49,763 nt of DNA. It comes from Nocardioides sp. PD653-B2 (GTDB lineage Bacteria > Actinomycetota > Actinomycetes > Propionibacteriales > Nocardioidaceae). The notes under the pieces are model-generated. The model was given only the letters and a program-made list of their open reading frames with translations. It was not told the origin of the DNA and did not search any database. Each line of letters starts with the position of its first letter. The first letter of the stretch is position 1. This document shows positions 24,089-33,265 of this stretch, one piece after another. The stretch is taken from the NCBI RefSeq assembly GCF_002117935.1, contig NZ_BDJE01000074.1, forward strand, positions 1-49,763, written 5' to 3'. Made by a program: the position numbers and the translations under genes.

Positions 24089-25408
24089 ATGCAGACCACA
24101 GAGCAGGACACAGAGCAGGGCACGTCACGTCACGCCAGATCAGACGATCACGGCGGGGCCCATGAGCGAGACCGGCAGACCTTCGAGCTGTACGGCCGCC
24201 AGCTCACCGCCACGAACCACCCCGATACCCAGCAGCTCCTCGCGGCCGCGCACGCCGATCGGGTCCGCCCACTGTGCATGTGCCGCCCCGACGGTGTCGC
24301 CATGTACGTCGCCAAGATCGGGCCCGACAAGTACGTCATCAAGCGGATGCCCGACACCGGACTCGCGCACACCCACCGCTGCGCCTCCTACCTCCCTCCC
24401 GAGGAGCTCTCCGGCCTGGGACAGGTGCTCGGCTCAGCGATCACCGAGGAAGCCGACAGCGGCCTGACCGCGATCAAGCTCGGCTTCCGCATGTCCAAGG
24501 CCGAGCGCGCCGCCCCCGCCGGCGCCGGCAGTGGGGCAGTGGCCGACTCCGTGGCCGCCGACCCCAACAGGCTCACCCTGCGCGCGGTCCTGCACTACCT
24601 GTGGCAAGAAGCCGACCTCGCCACCTGGTCCCCCGGCATGGCCGGCAAGCGCAACTGGCGCATCGTGTCCTGGTACCTGCGTCAGGCCGCCCGCGGGAAG
24701 TTCACCAAGGGCAAGCCGCTCGCCACCAAGCTGTATGTGCCCGAGCCGTTCAACCTCGAGAAGAAGACCGAGATCGCGGCCCGCCGGCTCTCCGCATGGG
24801 CGCCGATGCAGCAGCACGGCTCCTCCCAACAGTTCATGATGCTCATCGGCGAGCTCAAGGCCATCGACCCCGCCCGTTTCGGGCACAAGCTGGTCATCAA
24901 GCACCTGCCCGACGCACCGCTGATGGTCGACGACGTCCTCCTCAAGCGCCTCAACAAGCGCTTCGGAGACGAGCTCGAGCTGTGGCAGTCAGACGACGAG
25001 GGACACCTCATGGTCATCGCGACCTTCTCCGTCGGCCGCGCCGGCCTAGCCACCGCCGAGGAGATCTCCCTGGTCATGACCGACCGCAACTGGCTCCCGT
25101 ATGAGTCCCTGGCCGACAAGCTGCTCCTCGACACCGCCCTGGACGCCCACCGACGCTTCACCAAGTCGTTGCGCTACAACCTTGCCCCCGACAAGCCCAT
25201 GGCCTCCCTGGTGTTCACCGACACCGAGACCCCCACCGCCGCGTTCCTGCTCGGCAGCGACGAAGACCGCGAGACCGCAGCCCAGATCGCTGCCGACACC
25301 GGTACCGAGGTGTGGACGTGGGTCATCGGCGAAGACATGCCAGCGCTCCCGCCCGCAGTCGACCACCGACGTCCCCAGGCGCAGAGCGGCCAGCCGACCG
25401 GCCACTGA
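24089..25408 (+). CDS. DUF1173-like protein (439 aa)
   Basis: The segment RPLCMCRPDGVAMYVAKIG, followed by KYVIKRMPDTG and ASYLPPEELSGLGQV (about residues 65-115), matches my memory of the DUF1173 family, found near relaxase, helicase or type IV secretion genes on mobile elements. The family has no assigned reaction. Later segments (GKRNWRIVSWYLRQAARGKF; KLYVPEPFNLEKKTEIAARRL) are globular. ATG 24089 has a perfect AAGGAGG site. It is the first gene from box D-right and is followed by the coiled-coil gene, probably as an operon. Confidence 0.75.
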   Translation: MQTTEQDTEQGTSRHARSDDHGGAHERDRQTFELYGRQLTATNHPDTQQLLAAAHADRVRPLCMCRPDGVAMYVAKIGPDKYVIKRMPDTGLAHTHRCASYLPPEELSGLGQVLGSAITEEADSGLTAIKLGFRMSKAERAAPAGAGSGAVADSVAADPNRLTLRAVLHYLWQEADLATWSPGMAGKRNWRIVSWYLRQAARGKFTKGKPLATKLYVPEPFNLEKKTEIAARRLSAWAPMQQHGSSQQFMMLIGELKAIDPARFGHKLVIKHLPDAPLMVDDVLLKRLNKRFGDELELWQSDDEGHLMVIATFSVGRAGLATAEEISLVMTDRNWLPYESLADKLLLDTALDAHRRFTKSLRYNLAPDKPMASLVFTDTETPTAAFLLGSDEDRETAAQIAADTGTEVWTWVIGEDMPALPPAVDHRRPQAQSGQPTGH

Positions 25409-25538
25409 GCCCAGGTATCCAGCCCAGGTCTCCAACCCGGCCACGCCACCTGAGCGTTGACACACCGGAATGTGTCGGCGCCACGAGGCACCATCAAGCA
25501 AGCACCACCCCAACTCGGAGTTCCGCTCGGAGGAATCC

Positions 25539-26600
25539 ATGTCGCACCAGCTCGCCACCGCCCACCTCCCGCAAACGATCGACCCGGCGTACGCGGCCCA
25601 GCGTGCCGCCGACGTCGTCGACCGGATCTGGGACACGGCCCGCTGGAAACCCCTGGTGCTTGTCTCGTGTGCCGTCGAAGATGTCCCCAAGGTTCCAACC
25701 CGCAGACTCGCCTCCGCGATCGGTGACGCCGCCGAGCTCGTCTTGATCCCCGCCCGGCAGGCCTGGGAACTGCAGAGGCTCCTTCCGCGGGGATTCGAGG
25801 CCTACGGCGGCGCGATCCGCGTCGTGCTCCCCGACGCCACCCAGCAGGACCCAGCAGAACGGCACCCGCTGTTCTTCACCTTCGACCGCGACGACCCCAA
25901 CGACACCATCTCCCGCATCTGCGCGCATCTGGCCCGCCACGGCTTCACCCGCACCACCCCCAGTGCCTCCGAGCAGCAGTGCGACAGTCCTCGACAGCAA
26001 CGCCGCACCGAGAAGCTCCGCGACGCCCAGCGCCAGATTGCTCGCCTCGAGCACGAGACAACGACGCTGGCTGCCACGATCAACAAGCTTCGCGACGAGA
26101 GGGACGCCGCCGCCGCCGAGGTGGCGCAGGCGAGACGTGACGTCGACGCGCTCACCGCCGAGCTCGATCAAGCCACCTGCCCGCACGCCATCGTCTACAG
26201 CGACCCCGAGGCCCAGCTGCGCCACGAGCTCTGGCTGACCTGGCTGTCGAACACCCCCGAGACCGACCGAGCCGCGCAACCGCTGTGCGACTACGACCTC
26301 GGCCCCGACTTCCTTGAGTCCATGGACCTCCAGCTTGTTCCGCGCGGCCGGATCCTCGACGTCGTCGTCGACGTCCTCACCCGCCGCGTTCACCAGATCC
26401 CCGCCCGCCGCAGCCACCCGCTACGGTCCGCCGATGCCGGCAACGCACCTCAACGCACCCGCGCCGACGGAGCCGCCGCCTGGCGATGCGACCTCAAGAC
26501 CGGCAAGGCCGGCGGCCCACGCCTCGCCTGGTGGCAGCACACCGACGGCCGCATCGAGCTCGGCAAGGCCGGCCACCACGACGACTACACCCTTCGCTGA
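25539..26600 (+). CDS. Hypothetical coiled-coil protein (353 aa)
   Basis: ATG 25539 has CGGAGGAA upstream. An N-terminal globular part of about 140 residues (strands such as WKPLVLVSCAVEDVPKV and YGGAIRVVLPD) is followed by a coiled coil of about 60 residues (LRDAQRQIARLEHETTTLAA, then RDERDAAAAEVAQARRDVDAL), and a C-terminal region ending in a Trp-containing segment (PRLAWWQHTDGRIELGKAG). I do not recognise it. The 130 bases before it contain an inverted repeat GACACA/TGTGTC (25459-25476). It is the last plasmid-style gene before the R-M gene. Confidence 0.7.
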   Translation: MSHQLATAHLPQTIDPAYAAQRAADVVDRIWDTARWKPLVLVSCAVEDVPKVPTRRLASAIGDAAELVLIPARQAWELQRLLPRGFEAYGGAIRVVLPDATQQDPAERHPLFFTFDRDDPNDTISRICAHLARHGFTRTTPSASEQQCDSPRQQRRTEKLRDAQRQIARLEHETTTLAATINKLRDERDAAAAEVAQARRDVDALTAELDQATCPHAIVYSDPEAQLRHELWLTWLSNTPETDRAAQPLCDYDLGPDFLESMDLQLVPRGRILDVVVDVLTRRVHQIPARRSHPLRSADAGNAPQRTRADGAAAWRCDLKTGKAGGPRLAWWQHTDGRIELGKAGHHDDYTLR

Positions 26601-26678
26601 CACTTCACGGTTGGTCCGGTGTCGCGCACGCGGGGGGCCATCTGGCCGAGTCTTCAGCGGCACCCGCGCCGGAGTCGG

Positions 26679-26684
26679 TAGCGT
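26679..26684 (+). promoter_or_regulatory. Probable -10 element for a leaderless R-M transcript
   Basis: TAGCGT (TANNNT) stands exactly seven bases before the GTG at 26692, the classic actinobacterial arrangement for a leaderless mRNA. No copy of the plasmid box is present here. Confidence 0.45.
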
Positions 26685-26691
26685 CGCCTCC

Positions 26692-29600
26692 GTGCCACCT
26701 TCCCTTGCTCGCGCCGATCTGATGGATCGCCTCGTCAACAAGGCCGGTGGCGTCCGGTCCGAGGCAACCATTCAGAGCGACGTCCGGATTCTGCTGCTGG
26801 ACAGCGAACTCGGCCTCGACGACGTCCATCTCGAGACCCAGGTCGGTGGGCAGCATCGACGGATCGACGTCGAGGTCGGCTGCACGGTGATCGAGGTCAA
26901 GCGCACACTCGCCTCCGCGGCCGCGATCCAGGCGGCAACCGCCCAGCTGACTGACTACGTCGTTACCCGTCAGAGCGAGATGGGGCAACGTTACGTCGGG
27001 ATCCTCACCGACGGCGCACTGTGGATCGCCTTCCATGAGGTCGACCATGGACTCGAGGAAGCAACCCGGCACTCAGCCACCAGCGGAGACGCCGGAGCCA
27101 CAGCGCTGCTGCGCTGGCTCGAAGGTGTGCTAGCCACGAAGACAGCGGTGCGGCCCACGCCAGACGAGATCCACATCCGCCTCGGTGCCGACAGCTCCAG
27201 CCACGCCCTGGACTACGCCACACTCCGAGCCCTGTACGACGATCACCGTGACGAACCCACCGTCGTGCTCAAGCGGGACCTCTGGGCAAACCTGCTCCAA
27301 TCCGCACTCGGCACCCAGTTCACCAACTCCGACGACCTCTTCCTCGAGCACACCCTCCTGGTGAACTCGGCCGAGATCATCGCCCATCTTGTTCTCGGTC
27401 TCGACGCCACGCAACTCTCGCCCGCCACACTGCTAAGCGGCGATCAGTTCGTGGCCGCTGGTCTACACGGCGTCGTCGACCGCGACTTCTTCGACTGGGT
27501 GCTGGAGGTACCCGGGGGAGAGGGCTTCATCACCGCGCTTGCCCGACGACTCTCCCGATTCGACTGGGCTGCCGTCGAGCACGACGTCCTTAAGGTCCTC
27601 TACGAGTCGGTCATCAAACCCGAGGTCCGCAAGAGCCTCGGCGAGTACTACACCCCCGACTGGCTGGCCAACCGCGTCGTCAGCGAGGTCGTCGACGACC
27701 CGCTCAACCAACGTGTGCTCGACCCCTCATGCGGATCCGGGACGTTCGTCTTCTACGCCGTACGGCGCTACCTCGCGGCCGCTGATGCAGCAGGTTTGAC
27801 GCTGGCTGAGTCGATGGCTCACGTCAGCTCACGAGTGATGGGAATCGACCTTCACCCCGTCGCGGTGGCCCTCGCCCGCGTCACGTACCTGCTCGCGCTC
27901 GGGCGGGAGCGTCTCACCTCGCCAGACCGGGGCACCCTCGCGGTTCCGGTATACCTCGGCGACTCCCTGGGCTGGCACCAGGAGCACGACATCTTGTCAG
28001 TGGACATGCTCGTGATCCCGACCGAGGTCGGCGACCAGCTACTCAGCTACCCGCTCCGTTTTCCCGATCACCTGCTCCAGGACGCAGCCCGGTTCGACGA
28101 CCTGGTCGAGGCGCTGGTCAACGAGAGCGGACTGGCGGCGGGGAAGACCACGGCCCAGTTGAGCCAGGGCGCCATCCGGCGCTTGGCGCTGGACGTCGCT
28201 GACCTGCCCGTGCTCAATGAGAACTTCGCCCGGCTCAAGCAGCTCCATGAGGACAAGCGCGACCACGTCTGGTCCTACTACGTCCGCAACGTCGCCCGGC
28301 CAGCCTGGCTGAGCCGCGAAGAGAACCGCGTCGACGCCCTCGTGGGGAACCCTCCGTGGCTGTCGTACCGGCACATGACCAAGCAAATGCAGAAGGAGTT
28401 CAAGGCCCTCGCCCGGGCTCGGGATTTCTGGCACCGGGAGAACACCGCGACCCACCAGGACCTTGCCGGCTTGTTCGTCGCCAAGGCTGTCGAGCGCTAC
28501 CTCAAGACCGGAGGCCGGCTCGCGTTCGTCGTCCCGAACTCCGTGATCGACCGCGACTACTGGGGAGGCTTCCGCCGCGGGGCGTTCGATGGCGCCGGCG
28601 TGCGGTTTGGCATCCCGTGGGACCTCCGGCGAGTGCGGCCCCACATGTTCCCCCGCGGCTCGGCCGTGATTTTCGGCGAGCGGGCTGCCACGAGCCGCGA
28701 AATGCCACCGAAGGCGGTTGTCTGGAAGGGCCGCGCCCCCAGACGACAAGCGGCGCTTGAGACTGCGACCGGCCTCACCCAGGAGCTGGCGGCTCTTCGC
28801 ATCGGCAGCGCCGAGGATGAGCTCTCCCCCTACCACGCCCGGTTCTCCCAAGGAGCCAACCTGGTGCCGAGGCTGATGTTCAGAGTCGAGGAGATCAGTG
28901 CCGGAGCACTCGGCGTGCCACGCGGCAACGTGATGCTTCGGTCGAAGCGGTCGGTCTCGGAAAAGAAGCCTTGGAAGGACCTGCCCGCACTGACCGGGAC
29001 GGTCGAGAGCCAGTTCGTGTGGCCGACCGTCCTTGGAGAGCACATCCTCCAATTTCGTCTGCTCGACCCCGACCGGTTCGTGCTACCTCTCACGAGCCGC
29101 GGCGACCTGCTCGACAGCGACGGCGATAGGATCAACGCCTACACAGGCGTCGCCAACTGGATGCGGACCGCAGCGGAACTGTGGAAGGAACACGGCGACT
29201 CACGGCTGACCCTCGGCCAGCAGATCGACCACATGCGCAAGCTCACCCAGCAACTGCCGATTCCGCCAGTCCGAGTGGCGTACGCCGCGTCGGGAATGCA
29301 CTTATCGGCAGCGCTCATCACCGACCCTCGCGCCGTGATCGAGCACGGCGCCTACTGGGCCGCAGTCTCGTCGGAGAGCGAAGGTCACTACCTGGTCGGG
29401 ATCCTTAACACCCCCACGTTGACCGAACTGGTCCGGCCGCTGATGTCCTACGGCAAGGACGAACGGCACATCGACAAGAACGTCTGGAAGTTGCCGATCC
29501 CGGCGTACGAGTACGACAACCAGCTTCATCGCGCCATTGTCGAGACGACCAAAGAGTTGACCGATGAGCTCGCCACCGTGGAATGGCGCTCGGATTACTT

Positions 29601-30294
29601 CGTCACCATCCGCCAGGACACGCGGACTTGGCTGCTTGAGCACGACAAGGGGCGCCAGCTCGACAACCTCGTGCGCGAGCTGCTCGGCGAGCCCCCACTC
29701 GACGATGCCGACCGGACCGCCCCGCCCGCCGCGGCCCCCGAGCTTCTGCGACTACGCTCCAGCGACCTCGGACTCTCGCCGGCCGACGTCGAGATCGACC
29801 TCGACATCGAGTTCGACGAAGACCATCAGGTCTACCTGTGGGGCTTCCTCGTAACCCACCCAGCAGACGGCGACTCGACCTACACGCCGATCGGCAGCCA
29901 CGACCCCGCGGTCGACCCAACCGAGCTCGCCCAAGCACTGCGTGCGCAACTCATGGCAGTCATCGAAGCCGCCCACACGCAGGGACACACCGTGCGGCTG
30001 TACCACTACGGGCCCGTCGAACAGATCCACCTCGAGAAGCTCCTCGGAGAAGCCGCAGCCGGACTCCTGGAGATCTCGACCGACCTGCTCTCCGTCATCC
30101 GAACCCACTACTTCGCCGGAACCGGATACGGGCTCAAAACGCTCGCCGCACAGGGCGCCGAGAGCGTCGCGCAGCAGCCGTGTGCCGTCGTAGAAGGCCT
30201 GGGCATCCTTGTAGCGGCTCTCCTGGACCAGCTCCGAGGTCGGCGACTGCAACGCGGCCCACACCTGCGGGATCGTGACCGGCTTGAGCTGTGA
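26692..30294 (+). CDS. Large restriction-modification fusion enzyme (N6-adenine methylase, type IIG-like), 3' end altered (1,200 aa)
   Basis: Near residues 59-70 RIDVEVGCTVIEVKR matches a PD-(D/E)xK nuclease core (Asp59, Glu68, Lys70). Methylase motif I is DPSCGSGTF near 344, motif IV is GNPPWLSY near 553, and a long target-recognition region follows. About residues 1035-1150 resemble an RNase H-like/TM0106-type domain: DLDIEFDEDHQVYLWGFLV, then RLYHYGPVEQIHLEKLLG. That domain breaks off after YGLKTLA near 30150. The last 45 residues are the reverse of the neighbouring VirB4-like gene and are not native. Gene style differs (own leaderless start, no plasmid box), so it looks acquired. Whether the truncated enzyme works is unknown. 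Confidence 0.8.
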   Translation: MPPSLARADLMDRLVNKAGGVRSEATIQSDVRILLLDSELGLDDVHLETQVGGQHRRIDVEVGCTVIEVKRTLASAAAIQAATAQLTDYVVTRQSEMGQRYVGILTDGALWIAFHEVDHGLEEATRHSATSGDAGATALLRWLEGVLATKTAVRPTPDEIHIRLGADSSSHALDYATLRALYDDHRDEPTVVLKRDLWANLLQSALGTQFTNSDDLFLEHTLLVNSAEIIAHLVLGLDATQLSPATLLSGDQFVAAGLHGVVDRDFFDWVLEVPGGEGFITALARRLSRFDWAAVEHDVLKVLYESVIKPEVRKSLGEYYTPDWLANRVVSEVVDDPLNQRVLDPSCGSGTFVFYAVRRYLAAADAAGLTLAESMAHVSSRVMGIDLHPVAVALARVTYLLALGRERLTSPDRGTLAVPVYLGDSLGWHQEHDILSVDMLVIPTEVGDQLLSYPLRFPDHLLQDAARFDDLVEALVNESGLAAGKTTAQLSQGAIRRLALDVADLPVLNENFARLKQLHEDKRDHVWSYYVRNVARPAWLSREENRVDALVGNPPWLSYRHMTKQMQKEFKALARARDFWHRENTATHQDLAGLFVAKAVERYLKTGGRLAFVVPNSVIDRDYWGGFRRGAFDGAGVRFGIPWDLRRVRPHMFPRGSAVIFGERAATSREMPPKAVVWKGRAPRRQAALETATGLTQELAALRIGSAEDELSPYHARFSQGANLVPRLMFRVEEISAGALGVPRGNVMLRSKRSVSEKKPWKDLPALTGTVESQFVWPTVLGEHILQFRLLDPDRFVLPLTSRGDLLDSDGDRINAYTGVANWMRTAAELWKEHGDSRLTLGQQIDHMRKLTQQLPIPPVRVAYAASGMHLSAALITDPRAVIEHGAYWAAVSSESEGHYLVGILNTPTLTELVRPLMSYGKDERHIDKNVWKLPIPAYEYDNQLHRAIVETTKELTDELATVEWRSDYFVTIRQDTRTWLLEHDKGRQLDNLVRELLGEPPLDDADRTAPPAAAPELLRLRSSDLGLSPADVEIDLDIEFDEDHQVYLWGFLVTHPADGDSTYTPIGSHDPAVDPTELAQALRAQLMAVIEAAHTQGHTVRLYHYGPVEQIHLEKLLGEAAAGLLEISTDLLSVIRTHYFAGTGYGLKTLAAQGAESVAQQPCAVVEGLGILVAALLDQLRGRRLQRGPHLRDRDRLEL

Positions 30295-31074
30295 GGCGCC
30301 CGAGGACCAGCCCGACAGATCCTGGAGCACCTCGTTGACCACGGTCTCCTCAGTCGGGGTGAAGGCCACGCCCTGGGAGCCGACCAGGCCCTTGATGAGC
30401 TTGAGCCAGCGGGTGAAGATGATCGCTGCCCGCTTCTTCTGCTCCTGAGGCGACTGCTTGTCCCAATCCACCCCGAGCGCACCCAAGTCCAGCGGGTTGA
30501 TCCGGCCCGGCAGGCCCGGCCCGATGCGGAACGGCTCGACGCCGAGGAAACGGGAGAGGTCCTCGTACTCGTCCTTCACATCACCGAGCACCAGCGAGCG
30601 GTAGCCGTAGCGGATCATGCGCAGCATGAACGCCTTCACCGTCGCGGACTTCCCGCGGCCGGGCTTGCCGAAGATGAAGATGTTCGGGTTGGTGACCGGG
30701 ATCGAGTCGTCGAGGACCCAGCCCATCGGGTCGCAGTAGAACTTCCCGCCCGAGAGGACGTCGTAGCCCATCTCCGCGCCCCACGGCGGCAGACCGTCGC
30801 CGGAGATCAGCGGCCACAGCACCGGGATCTCCTCCGAGGTCATCTGATACCCCGCCAGGGGCGGCATCGTCGGCGCCCAGCCGTGCCCCATCTGGCGTAC
30901 GCCACCGGCCTTGATCGAGTGCGGGAACAGCTTCTCCGCCGGGGGCGCAGCCGGAGGCGGCGCCTTGCGGGGCATGGTGGTCCCGAAGTCGGCCAACAGG
31001 TCATCGATCGTGCGCGCGGCCGGGCGCGCCTTCGCCCCGCTCTTCGTCTTGGGGCGGATCTTCGTGGCGCTCAT
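30155..31074 (-). pseudogene. VirB4-like transfer ATPase, C-terminus lost
   Basis: ATG 31074 has GGGGGAG upstream and follows the stop of the P-loop gene by two bases. An N-terminal disordered part leads to NPNIFIFGKPGRGKSATVKAF (Walker A, residues 136-144), SLVLGDVKDEYEDLSRFLG and GLPGRINPLDLG, all typical of actinobacterial VirB4/TraC-like proteins. Around residue 305 the homology-like sequence stops (TRLLRDALGAL), and the frame continues as antisense of the R-M gene to 29752. The Walker B and C-terminal lobe expected for the family are missing. I infer that arrival of the R-M segment cut the gene. Confidence 0.75.
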
Positions 31075-31076
31075 GC

Positions 31077-31580
31077 TCACCACTCCCCCGCCGCCCGCGT
31101 CACCCTCGTCGACCGAGCTGGTGCGGCCACAGCGGCATCGGCGAGCGAGGCAGGCCCCGCACCACGCACAGCCTGCGGGGACCTCCACGCCCTTCGCGCG
31201 CCGCAGATCTTTGCCACGTCGCCGTCCCCCGATCGCGCTGGCCGGGCCAGCGCCAGGTCTGCGAGCGTGTGCGTCGCCAGGACCTGCGGTGCCGTGTGCT
31301 TCCGAGCCAGCCTGAACGGGCCGACGAGACGGGTTCCGAGACCGGGGTTGGTGAAGTCGATCAGCGTTGCGCCGAGTGAGAGCGTGAGGCTGGTGTACTC
31401 GCCGGCGGGGTCGTGAACGGCCCGCGTGTGGGGCTCCTGGGTTGCGATGCGCTGCAGGGCGATCTGCTTGGCGGTGGCGCCCTTGCCGTGGCCGGGCTTG
31501 CCGAAGATGAAGATGTTCGGATTCGCCGGCTGGGCGGTGTCGTGGCCTGCTGCGGCGGGTGGCATGCGAAGGCTGCTCAT
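31077..31580 (-). CDS. Short P-loop protein resembling the VirB4 nucleotide-binding segment (167 aa)
   Basis: ATG 31580 lies two bases after box E and is probably leaderless. Residues 20-40 read NPNIFIFGKPGHGKGATAK, nearly identical to the VirB4-like gene next door, also at DNA level. VHDPAGEYTSLTLSLGATLI follows where VirB4 has DVKDEYEDL. The second half (from about residue 90) has no recognisable pattern and may be poorly conserved or out of frame; another minus frame there encodes CAWCGACLARRCRCG, a possible zinc ribbon. It may be a decayed duplicate of the VirB4 start or a real small ATPase-like partner. Confidence 0.55.
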   Translation of the reverse strand: MSSLRMPPAAAGHDTAQPANPNIFIFGKPGHGKGATAKQIALQRIATQEPHTRAVHDPAGEYTSLTLSLGATLIDFTNPGLGTRLVGPFRLARKHTAPQVLATHTLADLALARPARSGDGDVAKICGARRAWRSPQAVRGAGPASLADAAVAAPARSTRVTRAAGEW

Positions 31581-31582
31581 AT

Positions 31583-31616
31583 CGGGAGAGGCAACAGTCC
31601 GGCCGCCGGATCGGAC
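31583..31616 (-). promoter_or_regulatory. Plasmid promoter-like box E
   Basis: Minus strand: GTCCGATCC, 11 bases, TGTTGCCTCTCCCG, AT, ATGAGC at 31580. It lies inside the transfer cluster, giving the last two genes their own promoter. Confidence 0.85.
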
Positions 31617-31632
31617 ACCGGCGGCCGGACTG
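31595..31632. repeat. Perfect 15-bp inverted repeat around the first element of box E
   Basis: CAGTCCGGCCGCCGG (31595-31609) and CCGGCGGCCGGACTG (31618-31632) flank eight bases that belong to the GTCCGATC element. It could also end transcription from the SCO6880-like gene upstream. Confidence 0.85.
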
Positions 31633-31674
31633 CTTTCAAATGGGGGCTTGCGTCGAAACGGTTCGCTTCTCGGG

Positions 31675-33213
31675 TTAGCGGCGCTTCTTCGGCAGGCCCG
31701 CCCCCAACGGGATCGTCGACACGGCGAAGGCCGCGTCGTGTGCCCCGTCGAGCGGGAGGGGGGTAAATCCGCTGATGCGGATGGAGGCGTCCAGCCGACG
31801 CCCGAAGTCCTGCACGTTCCAGCCGGCCGGGACGGTGATCGAGACCGCGGAGGCGACCTTCACCAGGGAACGGCCACGCTCGAGCTTCTCGTCGCGATCG
31901 GCGAGCTTGCCGACCGAGGAACGGTCCTTGGCCCGCTCGACGCGTCCGACCTTCTCCCGCAGGGTGCCGGCCATGACCGCCGACATCTGCGCGGTGCCGG
32001 TGGACCGATCGGCGGCCTGCTGAGACACGGGCCGGTAGAACACCGTCAGTGACCGCCGCTCACCGGGCTGGGACGGCACCAGGACTCGGGCCAATGCACC
32101 CATGCGTGCGCCCTTGCGCGGGAGCAGGATCGTGGAGGAGATCGACTCCCACTCCCCGTGCCGGTAGGACCGCATCGCCGTGGTGGCGTTGGTCGGCCCT
32201 GCCGCGGCGACCGGGACACCCGCTGCGATCGTCGCGTTGCTCTGGCTGTGGATCTCCGCATCGGCGAGGGCGGGGAGGTCACCGGGCTCGAAACCGGTTC
32301 GGATCGCCATCGCGAGCTCGGCGGTGTCGAGCCAGTTCACGCGGGTGCAGCCGATCGACCCGGTCAGGCGTGCCTCGACCTCGTCGAGCAGGGAGTACAG
32401 GATGGCCGCGCGGCCGCGGACGCCGCGGCCGGCGCGCTTGGCGTCCTTGCTGATCACGTCCTCGCGGACCACGACGGTCACGAACGCCTCGTGCCGCACG
32501 GCAGCTCCGGCGGTCATGGCCACCAGCTGGGCGTTGACCTCGGCGGAGACAGCGGGCTCTTGGGGGCGGGCGTTCTGCCGAACCCATTCGGCGCGTTCGG
32601 TGCCGTCATCGGGGATGGTGCGCACCTGCACCACGACCAGGTCGATCTGGTTACCAGCGGTCGCGGCCTCCATCATCTCGGTCAGGCCGGCGCCCATGCG
32701 GAACCGGTCGGCGTCGTCGCTCATCCCGATCCCGGGGTGCACGATCCGTGCCGTGGCTGCCCATGTGCGGGCGGCGTGGTTCTGGATGATCGCCGGACGG
32801 GCGGTCTGCCCGCTCATCGGGGGGCCGTCGTGGATCTGGATGCCGGCCAGGATGCCGGGCAGGTCCGCCTCCCCGGCATCGCCGTCGTCCTCGGGGTCTT
32901 CGCCGTTGCCCAGGTCGAGGTCCCCCGCTGCGGCCTTGGACTGGAACCGCGACCAGCCGAACGCGACCCCGGCAAAGTGGCGGAACACCACACCGATCCA
33001 CTGGAAGGCCGAGTGGCCGCGGATCGGCAGGCAGACCAGCAGGCCGACCACAATCCAGGCCGGGACCAGCCCGAGTAGGGGCAGCCACTGCTGGAGGGCG
33101 ATCGCAGCCCAGGTCGGGATCCCGGCGACCAGCAGCAGAATGAACTGGGGTCCGGTCAGACCGAACAGCCAGGCCTGCCGGTCCCGGATCGCGGATGCTC
33201 CGTACACGCTCAT
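31675..33213 (-). CDS. SCO6880-like membrane protein of the transfer cluster (512 aa)
   Basis: Residues 15-65 hold two membrane segments (FILLLVAGIPTWAAIAL; LVPAWIVVGLLVCLPI). A large soluble domain follows with alternating strands (QIDLVVVQVRTIPDDG, AFVTVVVREDV) and the conserved AILYSLLDEVEARL. This matches the SCO6880 family as I know it, which lies next to VirB4-like genes in actinobacterial transfer loci and may replace the N-terminal part of VirB4. ATG 33213 has a weak ribosome site (GTGAGGAA). It follows the VirB6-like gene by 52 bases in the same operon. Confidence 0.8.
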   Translation of the reverse strand: MSVYGASAIRDRQAWLFGLTGPQFILLLVAGIPTWAAIALQQWLPLLGLVPAWIVVGLLVCLPIRGHSAFQWIGVVFRHFAGVAFGWSRFQSKAAAGDLDLGNGEDPEDDGDAGEADLPGILAGIQIHDGPPMSGQTARPAIIQNHAARTWAATARIVHPGIGMSDDADRFRMGAGLTEMMEAATAGNQIDLVVVQVRTIPDDGTERAEWVRQNARPQEPAVSAEVNAQLVAMTAGAAVRHEAFVTVVVREDVISKDAKRAGRGVRGRAAILYSLLDEVEARLTGSIGCTRVNWLDTAELAMAIRTGFEPGDLPALADAEIHSQSNATIAAGVPVAAAGPTNATTAMRSYRHGEWESISSTILLPRKGARMGALARVLVPSQPGERRSLTVFYRPVSQQAADRSTGTAQMSAVMAGTLREKVGRVERAKDRSSVGKLADRDEKLERGRSLVKVASAVSITVPAGWNVQDFGRRLDASIRISGFTPLPLDGAHDAAFAVSTIPLGAGLPKKRR

Positions 33214-33265
33214 GGGTTCCTCACTTCTCCGATTCGGTCGTTTCGGTGTATGGGTTGCGCCGTGC

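Noticed and set aside
29752..30150. C-terminal extension of the VirB4-like frame
   Set aside because: It is antisense to the RNase H-like end of the R-M gene and has no VirB4 features; treated as read-through past a breakpoint.
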